Source: Linanthus parryae (taxonomy: Eukaryota; Streptophyta; Magnoliopsida; Ericales; Polemoniaceae). Taken from it: a stretch of 64,000 nt of DNA. Below are positions 33,590 to 45,853 of this stretch, one piece after another. The notes below the pieces were generated by a model. It was not told the origin of the DNA. It did not search any database and saw nothing but the letters and a program-made list of their open reading frames with translations. The translations under genes and the position numbers were made by a program. How positions within the stretch are numbered: the first letter of the stretch is position 1; every line of letters begins with the position of its first letter. The DNA lies in contig JALGPY010000010.1 of assembly GCA_023055425.1 (NCBI GenBank), positions 53,481,665-53,545,664 of the forward strand, in the 5' to 3' direction.

Positions 33590-33781
33590 TATTCAGTTTC
33601 ACATATAGCTAGGAGCACCAACAATCTTGCTCATTGTTTTGCCCAAAAGGGTAGAGATGTCAAGGATATTTCTTTCTATAATCAAGTCCCGGACTGGGCA
33701 ATTCATGTATTCTCGGATGATTTAGCGGGTGTGACGCCCTACTCTTTATAAGAATCTTCGATTTTCCTCAAAAAAAAAAAA
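33590..33781 (+). pseudogene. LINE ORF2 C-terminus and A-tail
   Basis: Resumes in frame after the Helitron (YSVSHIARSTNNLAHCFAQ ... PDWAIHVFSDDLAG) and stops at TAA 33749-33751, then a short 3' UTR and A-run 33770-33781. This is the normal end of the plant LINE RNase H domain. Confidence 0.85.
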
Positions 33782-33866
33782 GAAAAACTCTCTCTCACAC
33801 ATGCACACACAAACAAACAAACAAACAAACACACACACATGTACATGGACGTTGCTTTAATACTTA
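33782..33866. repeat. Low-complexity CT/CA-rich DNA
   Basis: CTCTCTCTCAC followed by (ACAA)n and (AC)n runs between the LINE tail and Helitron 2. Confidence 0.8.
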
Positions 33867-33895
33867 CTAGTCTTAAACCCGCGCCATGGCGCGGG

Positions 33896-35966
33896 CTATG
33901 GATGTACATTAGCAATGAAGTTCGGCAATTCTGAATAGTAAAACTATATTTATATGAATAATATTAATGAAAAATTGTATATGGTTTCTTTTACAAATTA
34001 GTAGCAGTATCTCTTAGTAACAATCTGGAAGCCATATAAATAACATAAAAGATAGTTATTCTTACATCCAAATATGTAGTTTGAAATTATGTTCAGGTGT
34101 CATTAATATTAATGAGGGCGAATTGAATGAGAATTCCTGAACACATGATGTTGCTAATTTATCCAGTACACTATAGCGCAAGTTTTTGAAAAAGAGAGAA
34201 ATATAAGTGTTCACACAAATTGACAATTTAGTGTATATTTTTATATAAACTTTGAAAGATTGTAGAGTATTCTCGGAAAAAAAAAGCTTGTAGAGTATCA
34301 TTGTCTTTATGATGTATGCACCGTTTAAAGCTTTCTTGACCTTTAAAGTTAACAAACGTTTTCTTATTGTTTCTCTGTGCGGAAATTGGTCCTCGATTGT
34401 ATGAATGTTAAACATGTGTGATTTTCCGTTTTATTTCTCTTTCTTCGTAAGACAGATAAATTTCACAGTGCATTAATGACATTATAATAACAAAACTTAT
34501 GTTTGAGAAACAATATATAAGGAAAAACTTAGGGACACTATCTCTTGGAATGATAAAGAAAAATTACTAACATCGCCAAAAGGCATGGCCTCTGATGTCG
34601 TCGTGCGTTTTCTTTAATTTTATTACCAATTTTTGTGGTAGGTTGTCCGGAAATTTAAATTTTAATCCTTGCGTGTGACAGTACGGAAAGAAGCATTTGA
34701 AACGGGTCAATGTACATGATTAGTTAATCGAATCAAATTCAAACAAAATTACATATTTTTTCTCCTAACTCATTGCAGTTTCCTTCAATTTGTGCCTTTT
34801 TTGTTTAGTGTTGTTTCTAGAACATCAGTGACGGCCTCTAATGTGCGACATCCCAGTCCTGCATATACGTGTTTTTAAAGAAATCTTAGAAACAAATGAA
34901 TGCAGAGAAAATTCGAGTTACAGTGACTGTATTTTTATGATTATGGCGACAGAAATAGAAGGTTGTGCGAACATTAAGTAATAAAAAGTTAAATTGCAAG
35001 TTGGAATCGTAGCGAAAAAATGAAACAAACAAACAAATTCTCCGTCGCTAGAAAACTTTCATACTTTTGGCTTACTCAATTAGACTTATGTGAAATGGAT
35101 ATAAGGTCAGGGAAAAGAAAAAGTTCAAAAAATAGATATTTTTCTACTAAAAGAGTAACCATGTTTATAGTAGCAACACAAATGATTCATTATTTTGGCA
35201 ACCCAAGCGTCTAAACTTCATCAGCAATAATCCTTCCCAGCATTAAAACAATTGGATGTGACCATTCTCAAAGATACTAAACAAACAATACTTATTTTGT
35301 TTGTTTAGAATATTCAGAATGAGAAGAGCTTGGCCACACTGAAATTCAAAGACAACATAAACAGATCAACACACGGAAAATGAAACCTTAATAATACAGT
35401 GAAAAGGAAAAAGAAACACATTTTACAGATATACCTAAATTGTTTTAATTAGTCTTCTAAAGAGCTTGGTGGTCTAGTGAAAATTCCCTCCAACAATAAA
35501 GCCAAAATAGAATCTACCTCAGTTCAGTTCTTTTTTTTTTTTTTTTTGTCATCTATAAATTATTTAGTATTACAAAATAAATTGAAAATCAATCAGCGGA
35601 CACTACATCTACACCCATGTACCGAAGTAAAAATACATATGCACTCAAAATCGAAGAACAAAAAGTAGATGTAAAAGAACATCAAGTAAAACAAAATATT
35701 ATATATTCTATAAGTCGCAAAGAAAATTGAATAACTTTTGTCAAAAACACAGTATCAAAATTTTATTTTGAAGCTCATGAACTAAATATCAAAGTGAGAT
35801 CATTGGTATTTAGCATTGTCTGGTAATGACACCAGACTCGAGGTAACATATTACACTAAAAAGGAAGTGCAGGTTAGTGGATTCCCTTTAAGAATTTCAA
35901 GTATTATTCACATTAAATCCCGAGCACGTGAGCGTCCGTATTTTTATAAAATATATTCTTATTTGT
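33896..35966. other. Helitron 2 interior (3' part), no gene recognised
   Basis: About 2 kb of AT-rich DNA with long T-runs (35528-35547) and short unsupported open frames only. Confidence 0.5.
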
Positions 35967-36027
35967 CTAACTAATGTGACTTTTTTTTTTGAAATGGGAA
36001 ATATATTAAGACTTAGGGCAGATTTAT

Positions 36028-39000
36028 TTATGCCAAATATTCAGTACAAAGAAAGTCAGGACATACTACGCACCAAGTTAGTACATTTGGTGCTCCTGAT
36101 CCATACAAACATAATTTATCAGCTAATTGATTTCCTTGTCTGGAAACCCAGCTAACACTTGAAACATTAAATTTCAACAATTTCCTAGACAGCTGTTGTA
36201 ACAGGCGTGTCTTCTCGGAACCACCGAACGGCACGGAGCCCGAAGCATAGTCTTTCTTTTCCAGTAAAGCATTTACTCGCTGCTGTAACTCTTTGGAGTC
36301 CGTCTCCACCTCCATTGAATTGAAACCACAGTCGGCGATGAGGTCAAGGCCTGTTCGCATGGCCTCCGCTTCCAAAATACAAGAATCCGTATTGAACGGA
36401 ATTGGGAAACACCAAGTGTGCACAAACCGTCCTAATGAATTTCTGATGATGGCGGCTCCAGAGGCTGTATTGGAAGATCGGCAACAAGCTGCATCGATGT
36501 TGACCTTAAGAGTTCCTTCCTTCGGCGGATTCCATTTCTTTCTATGTGGATATGAACCTGCATGCGAAACCTCAACACAAGTGTGAGTTGATTCAACAAA
36601 TTCTTGATTTTTTGCTTTACTGTTAGAAATTATCTGGTTTGGATTGAGGGAGTCCGATCGAATTTTTTTTTTTTGTTTCGTGAGTTCCAAATCTCCCACA
36701 GGACCCAGGCGAACAAAGATCTTTGAGTTTTGTGAACCCCTTGTAAAAAATCAGTCAGGCAAGTTCGAAGGGGCAAATTTCTGGGTACAAATTGGAAGGG
36801 TAAATTAGAGGATTTCCATATTTCTCCAACCCAAGGGCAAAACATGAAAAGATGAGAGGTGTTTTCAGAAGCATTCAAACAAAAAGCACAATTTGCAGGT
36901 ATGGAAATACCTCTCTTGTTTAAATTTGCAGTGGTAGGAAGTAAATTATTTAACAGACGCCACATAAATTTTTTTATTTTGTTAGGAATCTGAAGGTTCC
37001 AAATTATGTTGCTAGAACTGTTATTGGCACTAGTAGAAGCAATATCAGACATAATATTTTCATTTTGTAAACTGAAAGCAACATGGTAACCCGAACGAAC
37101 ATTATACAAACCATCTTTAGATTGGGACCAAACAAGAAAATCATTATCATTAGAGTTGATTCTAGGAATGTCAAGAATATCCTCGGCCTCATGAGCAGGG
37201 AAATTTTGTCTTATAGCAGTGCTATTCCAATCACCATTGTTAGTAAACAGATCCCTAACTAAAGTATCAATCGGTAACAAATTGGTGGTAGTAGCTTTCC
37301 TACCCAAAGAGATGGGAATCCACCTGTTATGATAAACGAAGGTATTAGCTCCATTCCCAATCCCATGCCTAAACCCTTTCCAAACTATGTCCCTAGCGAA
37401 GACAAGACATTTCCAAATACAAGAAGAACGTCTGGTTGGGTAGGAAGATAAAGGATTCGAAAACTGGTAGTACTTGCCTTTCATAACCTTAGCCACTAAA
37501 GAGTCGGGTTTCTCCCAAAAGCGCCAAACTTGTTTTGCTAAAAGAGATAAATTAAAAGCATGGAAATTTCTAAATCCCATCCCTTCATTCTTCTTAGGAA
37601 TGCACATTCTATTCCAATTGCGCCAAACTATCCCTTTGGATTCAATGTTACTATTCCACCAAAATTTTGAAAGGATCTTGTGGATGTCATCACATAAAGA
37701 TTGGGGAAGGAGATACATGGACATAATATAAGTAGGAATAGCTTGAGCTATGGCCTTAATAAGGACCTCCTTTCCTCCAAACGACAAAAATTTACTTTTC
37801 CAATCCGTTGGTTTGTCCATTACCCTTTGTTTGAGACTGGTAAAAAAGTTAGTAGAATTTCTGCCTAAGATTACCGGAAAGCCCAACTACTTATCATGAC
37901 CGGCCGAAATAGGAATTTGGAAAATAGTAGCAATGTCCTTCCTAATATTATTTGGAACTTTGGGGCTAAAAACAATTGAAGACTTCTCCTTATTGATCAT
38001 TTGACCCGAAGCATTACAGTACAAGCTAAGAACAGTATTTAAAGTAATGGCGTTAGGAAAAGAAGCTTTCTCAAAAAGTAAACAATCATCCGCAAATAAA
38101 AGTTGAGAGATACTAGGACCGTACATACTAGCTTTAACCCCTTGTAAACGCCCTTCACTTTTAGCCTAGTTAATAAGACTAGATAAGCCTTCCGTACAAA
38201 TAACAAAAAGGTAAGGACTCAAGGGGTCACCTTGACGAAGACCACGTTCAGGATTAAAATTGGGAGTTTTTTGACCATTTATAAGCACACTAAAACTGAC
38301 AGTGGATACGCAAGTCATAATGCGTTGGATAAAAGTAGTGGGGAACCCAAGTTTATGAAGGACGGAAGAAAGGAAACCCCATTCAATGCGGTCGTACGCT
38401 TTGGCCATATCTAATTTTAGGGAGAAAGCCCCAATTTTACTTTTTTGATTGTTCATGGTGTGAAGGGTCTCCATAGCAATTATAGCATTGTCGGTGATAA
38501 GTCTCTCTTTGATAAAAGCAGATTGGGACTCATCAATTAAAAAGGGGAGGATATTACGCAGTCTATTAGCTATAGATTTGGAAATTATTTTATACACCAC
38601 GTTGCATAAACTAATTGGTCGAAAATCCATGACTTTATTAGCATCTTTCTTCTTGGGAATAAGAACAATACAAGTCTCATTAATATTAGCAATATCACCC
38701 CCATTATTTAAAAAATTGAGGCAGCAGGTCAAGATGTCCTTCCCTATTTCATTCCAATAAGTCTTGTAAAAAAGAGCCGGTAGGCCGTCAGGTCCAGGAG
38801 CCTTAAGGGGATGCATATCATTTAAAGCAACTAAAATTTCATCTTCCGTAAAAGGCTTGTTGAGGTCAGAGAACATAGTAGGCGAAATTTTTGGAGGAAT
38901 GGCAGTAAGGACACTGTCATAACAACAGTTTTCACTTTTGAACAAGTTTTTGAAATAATCAATAAAAACATTCCCTATTTCCACTGGGTCAGTAACCAAA

Positions 39001-40163
39001 GTGTTCTCGTCCTTGTGAATGTACGAAATATTATTTTTACGTTTTCTATTAGACGCCGTTTTGTGGAAAAAGGCCGTATTTTTGTCTCCTTCCTTAAGCC
39101 AAATGGCTCTAGATTGTTGTCTCCATCTTAACTCCTCATGAGCATTCAACGAATTTATGTCTTTAATGGTGTTGTGGATATGTTTCAGGTTAGAGGCAGT
39201 TGGAGGCAAACTATTCAGAAAATTCAGGCGATTGTGAAGTTCCCGACGATTACGGTTCTCATCTTTATGTTTCCGTTGACCCCAGAGTTTTAATTCTTTT
39301 GTAAGGGCAGTGAGTTTAGAGTGAACAGAATGTAAATTGCATAAACTAACAGTAGGATAGTGGTTCCATACCTGATGAATTAACCTCCTGCACTCATCAA
39401 ACTTGGTCCACTCTGCCGCAAAGTGAAAGCGCCTAGGTCCAAGCTGCTGCTGCGGATTATTGCTTAAAGAAAGCCCCACTGGTATGTGATCTGAGCCCGT
39501 ACACAGCATGTTCTCAACTCCAATGCTACAGAACATGGATTCAAAAGCATGATTGAGGACTGCACGGTCTAAGCGTTCCGCTACAAAGGCACCTCCCTGT
39601 CTCCTATTCTTCCAAGTAAACTGGTATCCTTTAAACCCAATGTCTCTTAAGTTGCATTCTGCTAGGACACTTCGGAAGTCATGTAATTGTCGCCAACTCC
39701 TCATACGTCTCCCCTTTTTCTCCTTTTGAGAGAGAATCTCGTTGAAGTCTCCAATTACCACCCAAGGATTAGACACCCCCGGATTCATCCTTCTTAAAGA
39801 TTCCCACGAAAACTTTCGATTAGAGGTAACGGGATCCCCATAGAAAAACGTCGCGTAAAAACCCTTCTCCGTTGCATCAGGAGGACGAATAAAAGCATGG
39901 ACATAAAACTTGTGAATTTTGAGTATTCGCACATCAACATCATTTTTCAAGAATAAAGATTATCCACTCGAAAGCCCTTCTCGCGGAATAGCTATTCCTT
40001 GAGAAAACCCTAACTTAAACTTACAATTGGTAGCCTGAGAAGAGGTCTGCTTAGTTTCCAATATGAATAAAATATCCGGCAAACTCCTTCTACAGAGGGA
40101 AAATAAGGATTGGAATGTACAGGATTTCCCCAACCCCTGCACATTCCAACTAATGATTTTCAT
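36028..40163 (-). pseudogene. LINE ORF2: endonuclease, RT, zinc domain, RNase H
   Basis: ATG 40163. AP-type endonuclease (IISWNVQGLGK; VVIGDFNEIL; TGSDHIPVGLSL). Reverse transcriptase (APGPDGLPALFYKTYW; FRPISLCNVVYK; LDMAKAYDRIEWGFL; GLRQGDPLSPYLF; FADD box, QLLFADDCLLF). Zinc-binding domain (MWRLLNNLLP; CAFCLNASENTSHLFMFCPW). RNase H (KVNIDAACCR; LEAEAMRTGL; METDS-like VETDSKEL). Stops at 39960 (TAA), 38166 and 37887. A frameshift sits at the 12-base A-run (36663-36674), so RNase H continues in another frame. It nicks the target and copies LINE RNA into DNA; this copy is inactive. Confidence 0.92.
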
Positions 40164-40279
40164 TGTGATCGGCAGGACCGGTTCTCGTCGGTCTCTGCCG
40201 CTTGGTGGGTAAGAGATATGTCTTGATTACCCGAGGAAGCTGTTTCTGATGTGCTAGATCCCTCAACCGATTTCTTTTT

Positions 40280-41497
40280 CTACTTGTCTTTGACCAGGCC
40301 CGAAGTTTGCTCCACCTCCTGCTGTATTATCAGAGTGTTTTCTCCTTCTGAAACCTGTTTCCTTTTAGTCCCCGTAGAAGCCGTTGGTGATGTAGCCACT
40401 GATTCAGCCTGTCCAGGGAACAGTCCATACTTCTGGCGAAAGAGACAAGAATCCTCCATTATGTCACAGTCGTCCTCTTCACCGTCATCCACCGAGTTCA
40501 ATTCCTGTAACATCGCTCTTCTAGATTCCTTTCTCTGTTTACGAGCATAAAACTCCTTTTCTTCATTAGTCATGCCCAAATCTTCGTCGTCCTCTTCAAA
40601 GGACCCACCAGTATAGTTTGACCCCTGTATATTCGGACCTTCTGTACCCACCATTGTGGACTTTGATGCAGCAGATGGACCAAAAGCATGAGCCATGTCC
40701 GTTGTTAACCCCAAAACATAATTAATCATGGCTTTATTGGTAAGCCACTGACCATACAAGAGAGGAAGGTCCTCTGCTTTTATGTTCTTGGCCTTACCAT
40801 CAGGGCAGTACTTCACTTCGTGTCCCATTCGACCACAGTAGGAACAGACATTTGGTAACCTTTCGTACCGAATCCAAACATGAACATCCCGACCTTTCTC
40901 AATTGTTACTTTTTTGGCTCTTGGAAGGGGGTCGTTTACATCCAGTCCTAGTTGGATCTTAATAGTTTTTCCGGCTAGTATACCTTTAGTCTAAACTTCG
41001 ACTTCTTCCACCGTTCCCAAGCTATGCCCGATTTCCTTCCCAATTAATTCCGTATGGCTTTTCGAAGGTAATCCCCAGACATGGACTTTCAGTGATGTCT
41101 CAGAAAAGTCTAAATCTGAAATATCCTCCATCCAAGTATCCCATTTTCTCATAACAATCAAATCACCGAAAAGGAACCATGGCTGGGAATTATACACCAT
41201 ATTAACCGATTCCTCAGAATCAAATGAAAACTGGTAGATATAATCCCCTTTGGGTACCACGTTCATTCCCGGTGGATCTTTCCAAGCTTTTGCCATTTAA
41301 AGTTGTAGAACACCCAGATTGATTGTCTTTGCCGAGAAAATCTTTCCGAAGATACTTTTGCTGAACACCTTCTTTGCATCTTCTCTTGCTTCTACTGACA
41401 ATTTTGTAGCATATCTTTCTTGCTCCGTTAGGTTAAGATGATCCAGGAGATGAGTGAGATCAAGATTAGCAATGTCGACAGTATGGTTATGAGCCAT
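40280..41497 (-). pseudogene. LINE ORF1: DUF4283-type domain and zinc knuckle
   Basis: ATG 41497 (MAHNHTVDIANLDLTHLLDH). A DUF4283-like domain follows (INLGVLQL, AKAWKDPPGMNV, SQPWFLFGDLIVMRKW), then the zinc knuckle CSYCGRMGHEVKYC near 40820-40860 and an acidic C-terminal tail. It is the nucleic-acid-binding protein of plant LINEs. Two in-frame stops, TAA at 41297 and TAG at 40991; otherwise the frame is open throughout. Confidence 0.9.
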
Positions 41498-42026
41498 TGT
41501 TGGATAACTGGAAGTTTTTGGTTGCAGTAAGGGATGAAGAAACACTGGGAAAAGAATTATAATTAAAACTCGGAAGGAGGAAACTGTTGGAAACCGTCAA
41601 AAAACTGACGGAATCCGAAATTATAGGCCAGATAAATGTTTCACGAAAGGATTGGAAATAAATCTCGAAAAATTCGGAAGATTGCAATCTCCTTCGTAAG
41701 AAGGAAACTGCCAATGTAGTGGGTTTCGAATAAGATGCCTACAATCACAAGTGAGGAGAGAGGTGAGAGCGTTTCCGGATTAAAACTACACTCTCTTTTA
41801 TTCTCGTGGAAAAAAAAACTAACTAATGTGACTTTGAGAAGGAATAGCCAGCCACCGTGAGAAGGAATTACTTGTTATGATTCGCACACCAAATTAGATA
41901 ACTTTTATCAAAATACTTTAGGCGAGTATTAAAGCAAGAAGAGCAAGAGAAAATAAAATCATTGTGAGTCTTACAGAAAGGGAAAATAATAATTTATTGA
42001 AGAGAGTTTAGAAGTTAGGCTTTGTA

Positions 42027-42200
42027 CCTCTTCCGATGAACGAGGATGCGAACTCGTGATGCTCTACGCGGTCTGTACTGGGAGAAAAAACTTGAGTCCC
42101 ATGGCCTTTGGCTTTCGTCAATCAGACTTACGTGCGAGTGAATCCATGCAGTAGTTCATTGTATTGACGTTCGAGCTTCCTCTCTTCCAATCCATTATAG
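42027..42200 (-). other. Two exon-like segments in Helitron 2
   Basis: Minus strand: an open stretch (about 42200-42132; ERKLERQYNELLHGF) with a consensus donor GTAAGT, a 54-bp intron ending TTTTTTCTCCCAG, then a second open stretch (42077 to about 42028; DRVEHHEFASSFIGR) with a GTACAA donor. The join stays in frame. It may be a captured gene fragment. Protein not recognised, and the intron is short for a plant. Confidence 0.3.
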
Positions 42201-42269
42201 CTGTATCAAAAGAAGAAGACACAAAAGAAGCAAAAGGAAAAAACACTTTTACACCCAAAGAAACAAAGA

Positions 42270-42456
42270 ATGGTATGCAAATGCATAAGTTAGTTATATA
42301 TTTTTAAAGGTAGATTATTTTTATGTATCTGAACGCTTCTTTACTCATTTTTTTTAAACGATTGTTTACTCATTGTTGTGTAGTAAGTAAACAGAAAAAA
42401 ATGCTATGCAAATGCATAAGTTAGTTATATATTTTTAAAGGTAGATTATTTTTATG
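42270..42456. repeat. Direct repeat of about 56 bp, 131 bp apart
   Basis: The block from ATGCAAATGCATAAGTTAG to GGTAGATTATTTTTATG occurs at 42270-42325 and 42401-42456 nearly unchanged. Confidence 0.85.
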
Positions 42457-42765
42457 TTTGTTTGGTCATATGTAAATTATAACTGGAAACATGTTAAGGC
42501 GAGACCTTAGATGAACGTTGGTATGATCTTAAGCTAACATATTTGGAAATAAATTAGAAAATCATTTAAGTTTTAAGTTTTTAGAATGGTTGTTTTCTTA
42601 TGTTTAGTACGTTCGTTTTGATTTTAATGTAAGAAAAACAAAAGATATGTATACGCAAATGAACGCATTTTTATGTAATTAGTTATGGATCAAATTATTT
42701 AAATGTCTTCGTGCATGTGTGGTAAACCTTGACATTAGAAAACATAATCAGGCAAACATTTCAAT

Positions 42766-43143
42766 AAATGTTGGTATAAGTATAAAAATTGGTTGTAAAT
42801 AAAAAATAACATATTTTAAATTTTATGATAGTTGTTTAGCAGGTCTTTTAGATAAAGGAAAATCAGTATATTGCACAAAAATTACTTGAAAAGACAACTG
42901 TCTTGAAATGAAATTCATTGAACTAAGCATTAGAAAATTAAAACCTCCAGACCAAAATTTCTGTAAATGTTGGTATAAATATTAGAATTGACTGTAAATA
43001 AAATAACATGTTTTTAATTTTTATGATAGTTGTTTAACAGGTCTTTTACATAAATGGTAAAATCAGTATATTGCACAAAAATTGAATAAAAAGACAACTA
43101 TTTTGAAACGAAATTCATTGAAATAAGCATTAGAAATTTAAAA
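42766..43143. repeat. Tandem repeat, about 199-bp unit
   Basis: Two adjacent copies sharing AAATGTTGGTATAA, ATGATAGTTGTTTA, CAGTATATTGCACAAAAATT and GAAATTCATTGAA in order; a faint third copy may start near 42510. Confidence 0.8.
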
Positions 43144-43319
43144 CCTTTGGGACTTTTAAATGTCAGTGCATAGAAAAAGTAAAAAGATTCAAATGCCAAA
43201 GCAAAATGTTAAATTGAATGTATGACGACATTTTGAATTTAGTTGGCAAATTGTAATTGGATCTTCTATTTTACATGTCAATTGGAGGTGAGGTGTAAAG
43301 ATATAATCGGCCTATTACT

Positions 43320-43400
43320 CCACATAAGACGACGTATGGCATACAAAAAATTGTTCTTAAATCCTATGTGGCATGAGGAGAATGAACCTCTGTCATATCT
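43320..43400. repeat. Internal copy of Helitron 2 5' region
   Basis: Shares the order ATGGCAT/ATATGGC, CTTAAATCCTATGTGGCAT/CTCAAATCTTACGTGGCGT and AGGAGAATGA with 45100-45155, then diverges. Confidence 0.5.
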
Positions 43401-45060
43401 AAACAAAAAGATGAACTAAGTTTTTTAATTACCTAAACGAAAAGAAATTATTGGCAAGCTTGTATATATTTATAATATTTGTAACATTTTGATAGACGTA
43501 ATATTCGTAGCACATTATGGCGGAAAAGTTAGCTTGTGGAATAGAAAAGATTACACGATTTTTTTATAGGAATTAAGAAATTTAAATAGAAGAAACACTT
43601 ATCTCATTTCTTTCTTCATAAGGTATTGAAACAATTCGTTACTCTCGATCAAAGCTTTTAATTGTTCCACAGAGGCATTTATTTGTGTTACCTTCTTACA
43701 GTTTTGACACTTTCATAAGAAATCAAATCTTTTTTCTTGAACGGAGAAGACAAATCTTATTTGTAGTTTTGATTTCTACAGAAGATATGTTGAAACATAC
43801 TATCATAAGAAAGTGTGTGTTTTAGGGAACAACCAATGTTTTGGCATGAGTAATGAACAACAAATTGTAATTTTTTTGTGCAAATTGCAAGTTTATATAT
43901 GTGTGTATATAATAATACTAAATTGTTCGGCCCTTTCTCTACTATACCATTTAACTTAATAGCTCAGAGTTAATTTTTTCTTGCGAAATTGTTGAGAACA
44001 GGAAACTTCAAAGTCATCTCAAACATCACGGTCACAACTATAATTCTTAAGGAAAACATCATAGAAGCACAATAAAAAGCATTAACATTCCCAACAAAAA
44101 CTATAAGTCAAAATTTTTGCTGGAGTTTAAATGAAATTGAGTAGAAAATAAATGATCCAACGCGAAAATGAGAGCTAACATAAATGCTGAATGTGAGAGT
44201 AGCCCATCCCCATAACCCTATTCCTACGTGGAAAGAAAGAATAAATTGCTCTTAATCAAACGAATAAAGAATGAAACAATTAGATTACCGTGCATCGGAA
44301 AGACCGAGTCATACCGTTTATAGCCTCACCTCAATGGTTGCGGTTGCTATTTTAATAATGGCGCATAAAGTTTTCACACTTCTGACAAAGCTACAAGTTC
44401 CAAAGAAGAGGAGAGAATGCTCTGTTGTTTGTCTACAATGAACACGATTATAAAAAGATGTTAAACATTGTCTTGAAAGTAAAGTACGTAGAATAAATTC
44501 GTATAATACATGGATATGATGACATGAAAAATATTCAACTAAATTTTAACGATCCTGGATGAGGAAGTTTTAGTAAAAAAAGGTGAGTGAAACATCAACT
44601 TGAAAACAGCTTAAGGTTTCACCTGAATGTGAATGTTTCAGTATAAAAAGATAAGTGAAGTCTCAATTGGAAGACAACATGAAGTTTATTGCAGGGAAGA
44701 TGGTTACTGAGAAGAAAATATATAAAGGCATGGTTGATATTAAGTTTCTTTGAACCATGCTATATTTTTCCTCTCCAGCTTCTAACGAAATGAAGAAATC
44801 ATGCACATAGTAGTTGGGTGATGAAAAAGTGAGATGTAATTTTAATTGGTAGATTCATGAACGATAATTGGTAGACTCAAGCATTAATGAACTATTTGAT
44901 AATGTATGATGTACTTGTTATGCTTCCAAAGAGATGACTTGCAAGTTCATGAACCTTACCATGACTGATACATAGAATGTGGAAAGATTATCTCAAAAAG
45001 TGTAGCTTATACCTTATTACATGTCATTGGAAGTTGAGTTGGCAAAATCTTATTGGCTCA
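43401..45060. other. Helitron 2 interior (5' part), no gene recognised
   Basis: AT-rich, no supported ORF or known repeat. Confidence 0.5.
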
Positions 45061-45368
45061 CAAATGCCAAGTGTATGCCACATGACATTATAGCATGACA
45101 TATGGCTTCTTAAAAATTCTTCTCAAATCTTACGTGGCGTAAGGAGAATGAGCCTCCCAATTTGCTTTGCTTTTATATATATATAGATTTTTCTCTTCAT
45201 CTTTCCTCCCTAAATAATCTCCAATACTATATTTTTTTCCTAAGTTTTCTCCTAACATATTGAAAAACAATGGAGTTCTTCCATAGTTTATCTAATTTAT
45301 ACACAAACTCAATGAAAAATGATTAGTTGGTTCGTCTCTTTTACTTTCCTAAATCACATTTATAAATA

Positions 45369-45853
45369 GGGTAAAAGACATTTTCCACACTCCAAGTATG
45401 GGAAAAAAAATTTTGCCCCCTGATTTACGGATAAATACATTTTGAACCGCTGTCAAAGGATGGAAGTTGGACATATACCACCCTTCTGTTACAATCCGTT
45501 AGTGGGTGGTGCAAACTGGAATTTTTGTGACCATTTTATCCTTACAGATTGTAGACAAATAACACAATTCTTTTGTTTATTATTCAATTCATCATGTTCT
45601 TGATGTTCTTGGTGCTCCTGAGTACCACCCCACTACCACCAAATCCCAACCACCATTAATCACCATCATGCCACCCTTACCTCTTCACCATCAGCTACCT
45701 CCAGCAACTTCACACACCAACGCAGAACAAAACCAAACCCTGACCATCACCGCAGTAGATTTCCAAACACAAACTCCCTCATCCTTTCACCATAACCAAC
45801 CAAGAACCAGTACACAACAATACCCCTACCAAACCACCACCAATTCAACCTAA
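45369..45853. mobile_element. Mutator-like left-end fragment
   Basis: Starts GGGTAAAAGAC, like the MULE at 13890-15336, and keeps the same layout: CCAAGTATGGG, an ACCACCCTTCTGTTA block, a GTTCTTGATGTTCTTGG stretch, then CCACC/CAACC-rich sequence. No right end or 9-bp TSD found. Confidence 0.55.

Larger units (their letters stand above)
20096..33781 (+). mobile_element. 5'-truncated LINE, split by gypsy and Helitron insertions
   Basis: Three segments of one L1-type LINE: 20096-20453, 25887-27260 and 33590-33781. Removing the gypsy element with one TSD copy, and the Helitron, rejoins the reading frame at both points (KDFHDF/NIALLAK and LSFDK/YSVSHIA). It ends with an A-run (33770-33781). The 9-mer AGAAAAACT occurs at both ends and may be its TSD. 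Present are the C-terminal part of reverse transcriptase, the zinc-binding domain and RNase H; the endonuclease and catalytic RT are missing. Confidence 0.85.
35981..41818 (-). mobile_element. Full-length L1-type LINE (5.8 kb)
   Basis: Both ends defined: A-tail (T-run 35981-35990 on the plus strand) and a 14-bp TSD CTAACTAATGTGAC at 35967-35980 and 41819-41832. Minus strand order: 5' UTR (about 320 bp), ORF1 (41497-40280), ORF2 (40163-36028). Target-primed insertion into Helitron 2. Both ORFs carry stops, and ORF2 a frameshift. Confidence 0.95.
33867..45187 (-). mobile_element. Helitron 2 (11.3 kb with nested LINE)
   Basis: Minus strand: 5' end TCTATATATATATAAAAGC at 45187, preceded by A. 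The 3' end has a palindromic hairpin CCCGCGCCATGGCGCGGG (33878-33895), 7 bp of spacer, CTAG at 33867-33870, then T. Without the 5.85-kb LINE it is about 5.5 kb. No Rep/helicase seen. The 5'-terminal region (45060-45187) is partly repeated inside at about 43320-43400. Confidence 0.75.

Noticed and set aside
36400..36586. Plus-strand ORF 36293-36586 as a gene
   Set aside because: It is antisense to the LINE RNase H domain, which has clear catalytic motifs.
42766..43143. CRISPR-like array
   Set aside because: Two long diverged copies in a plant Helitron, no short repeats with unique spacers.
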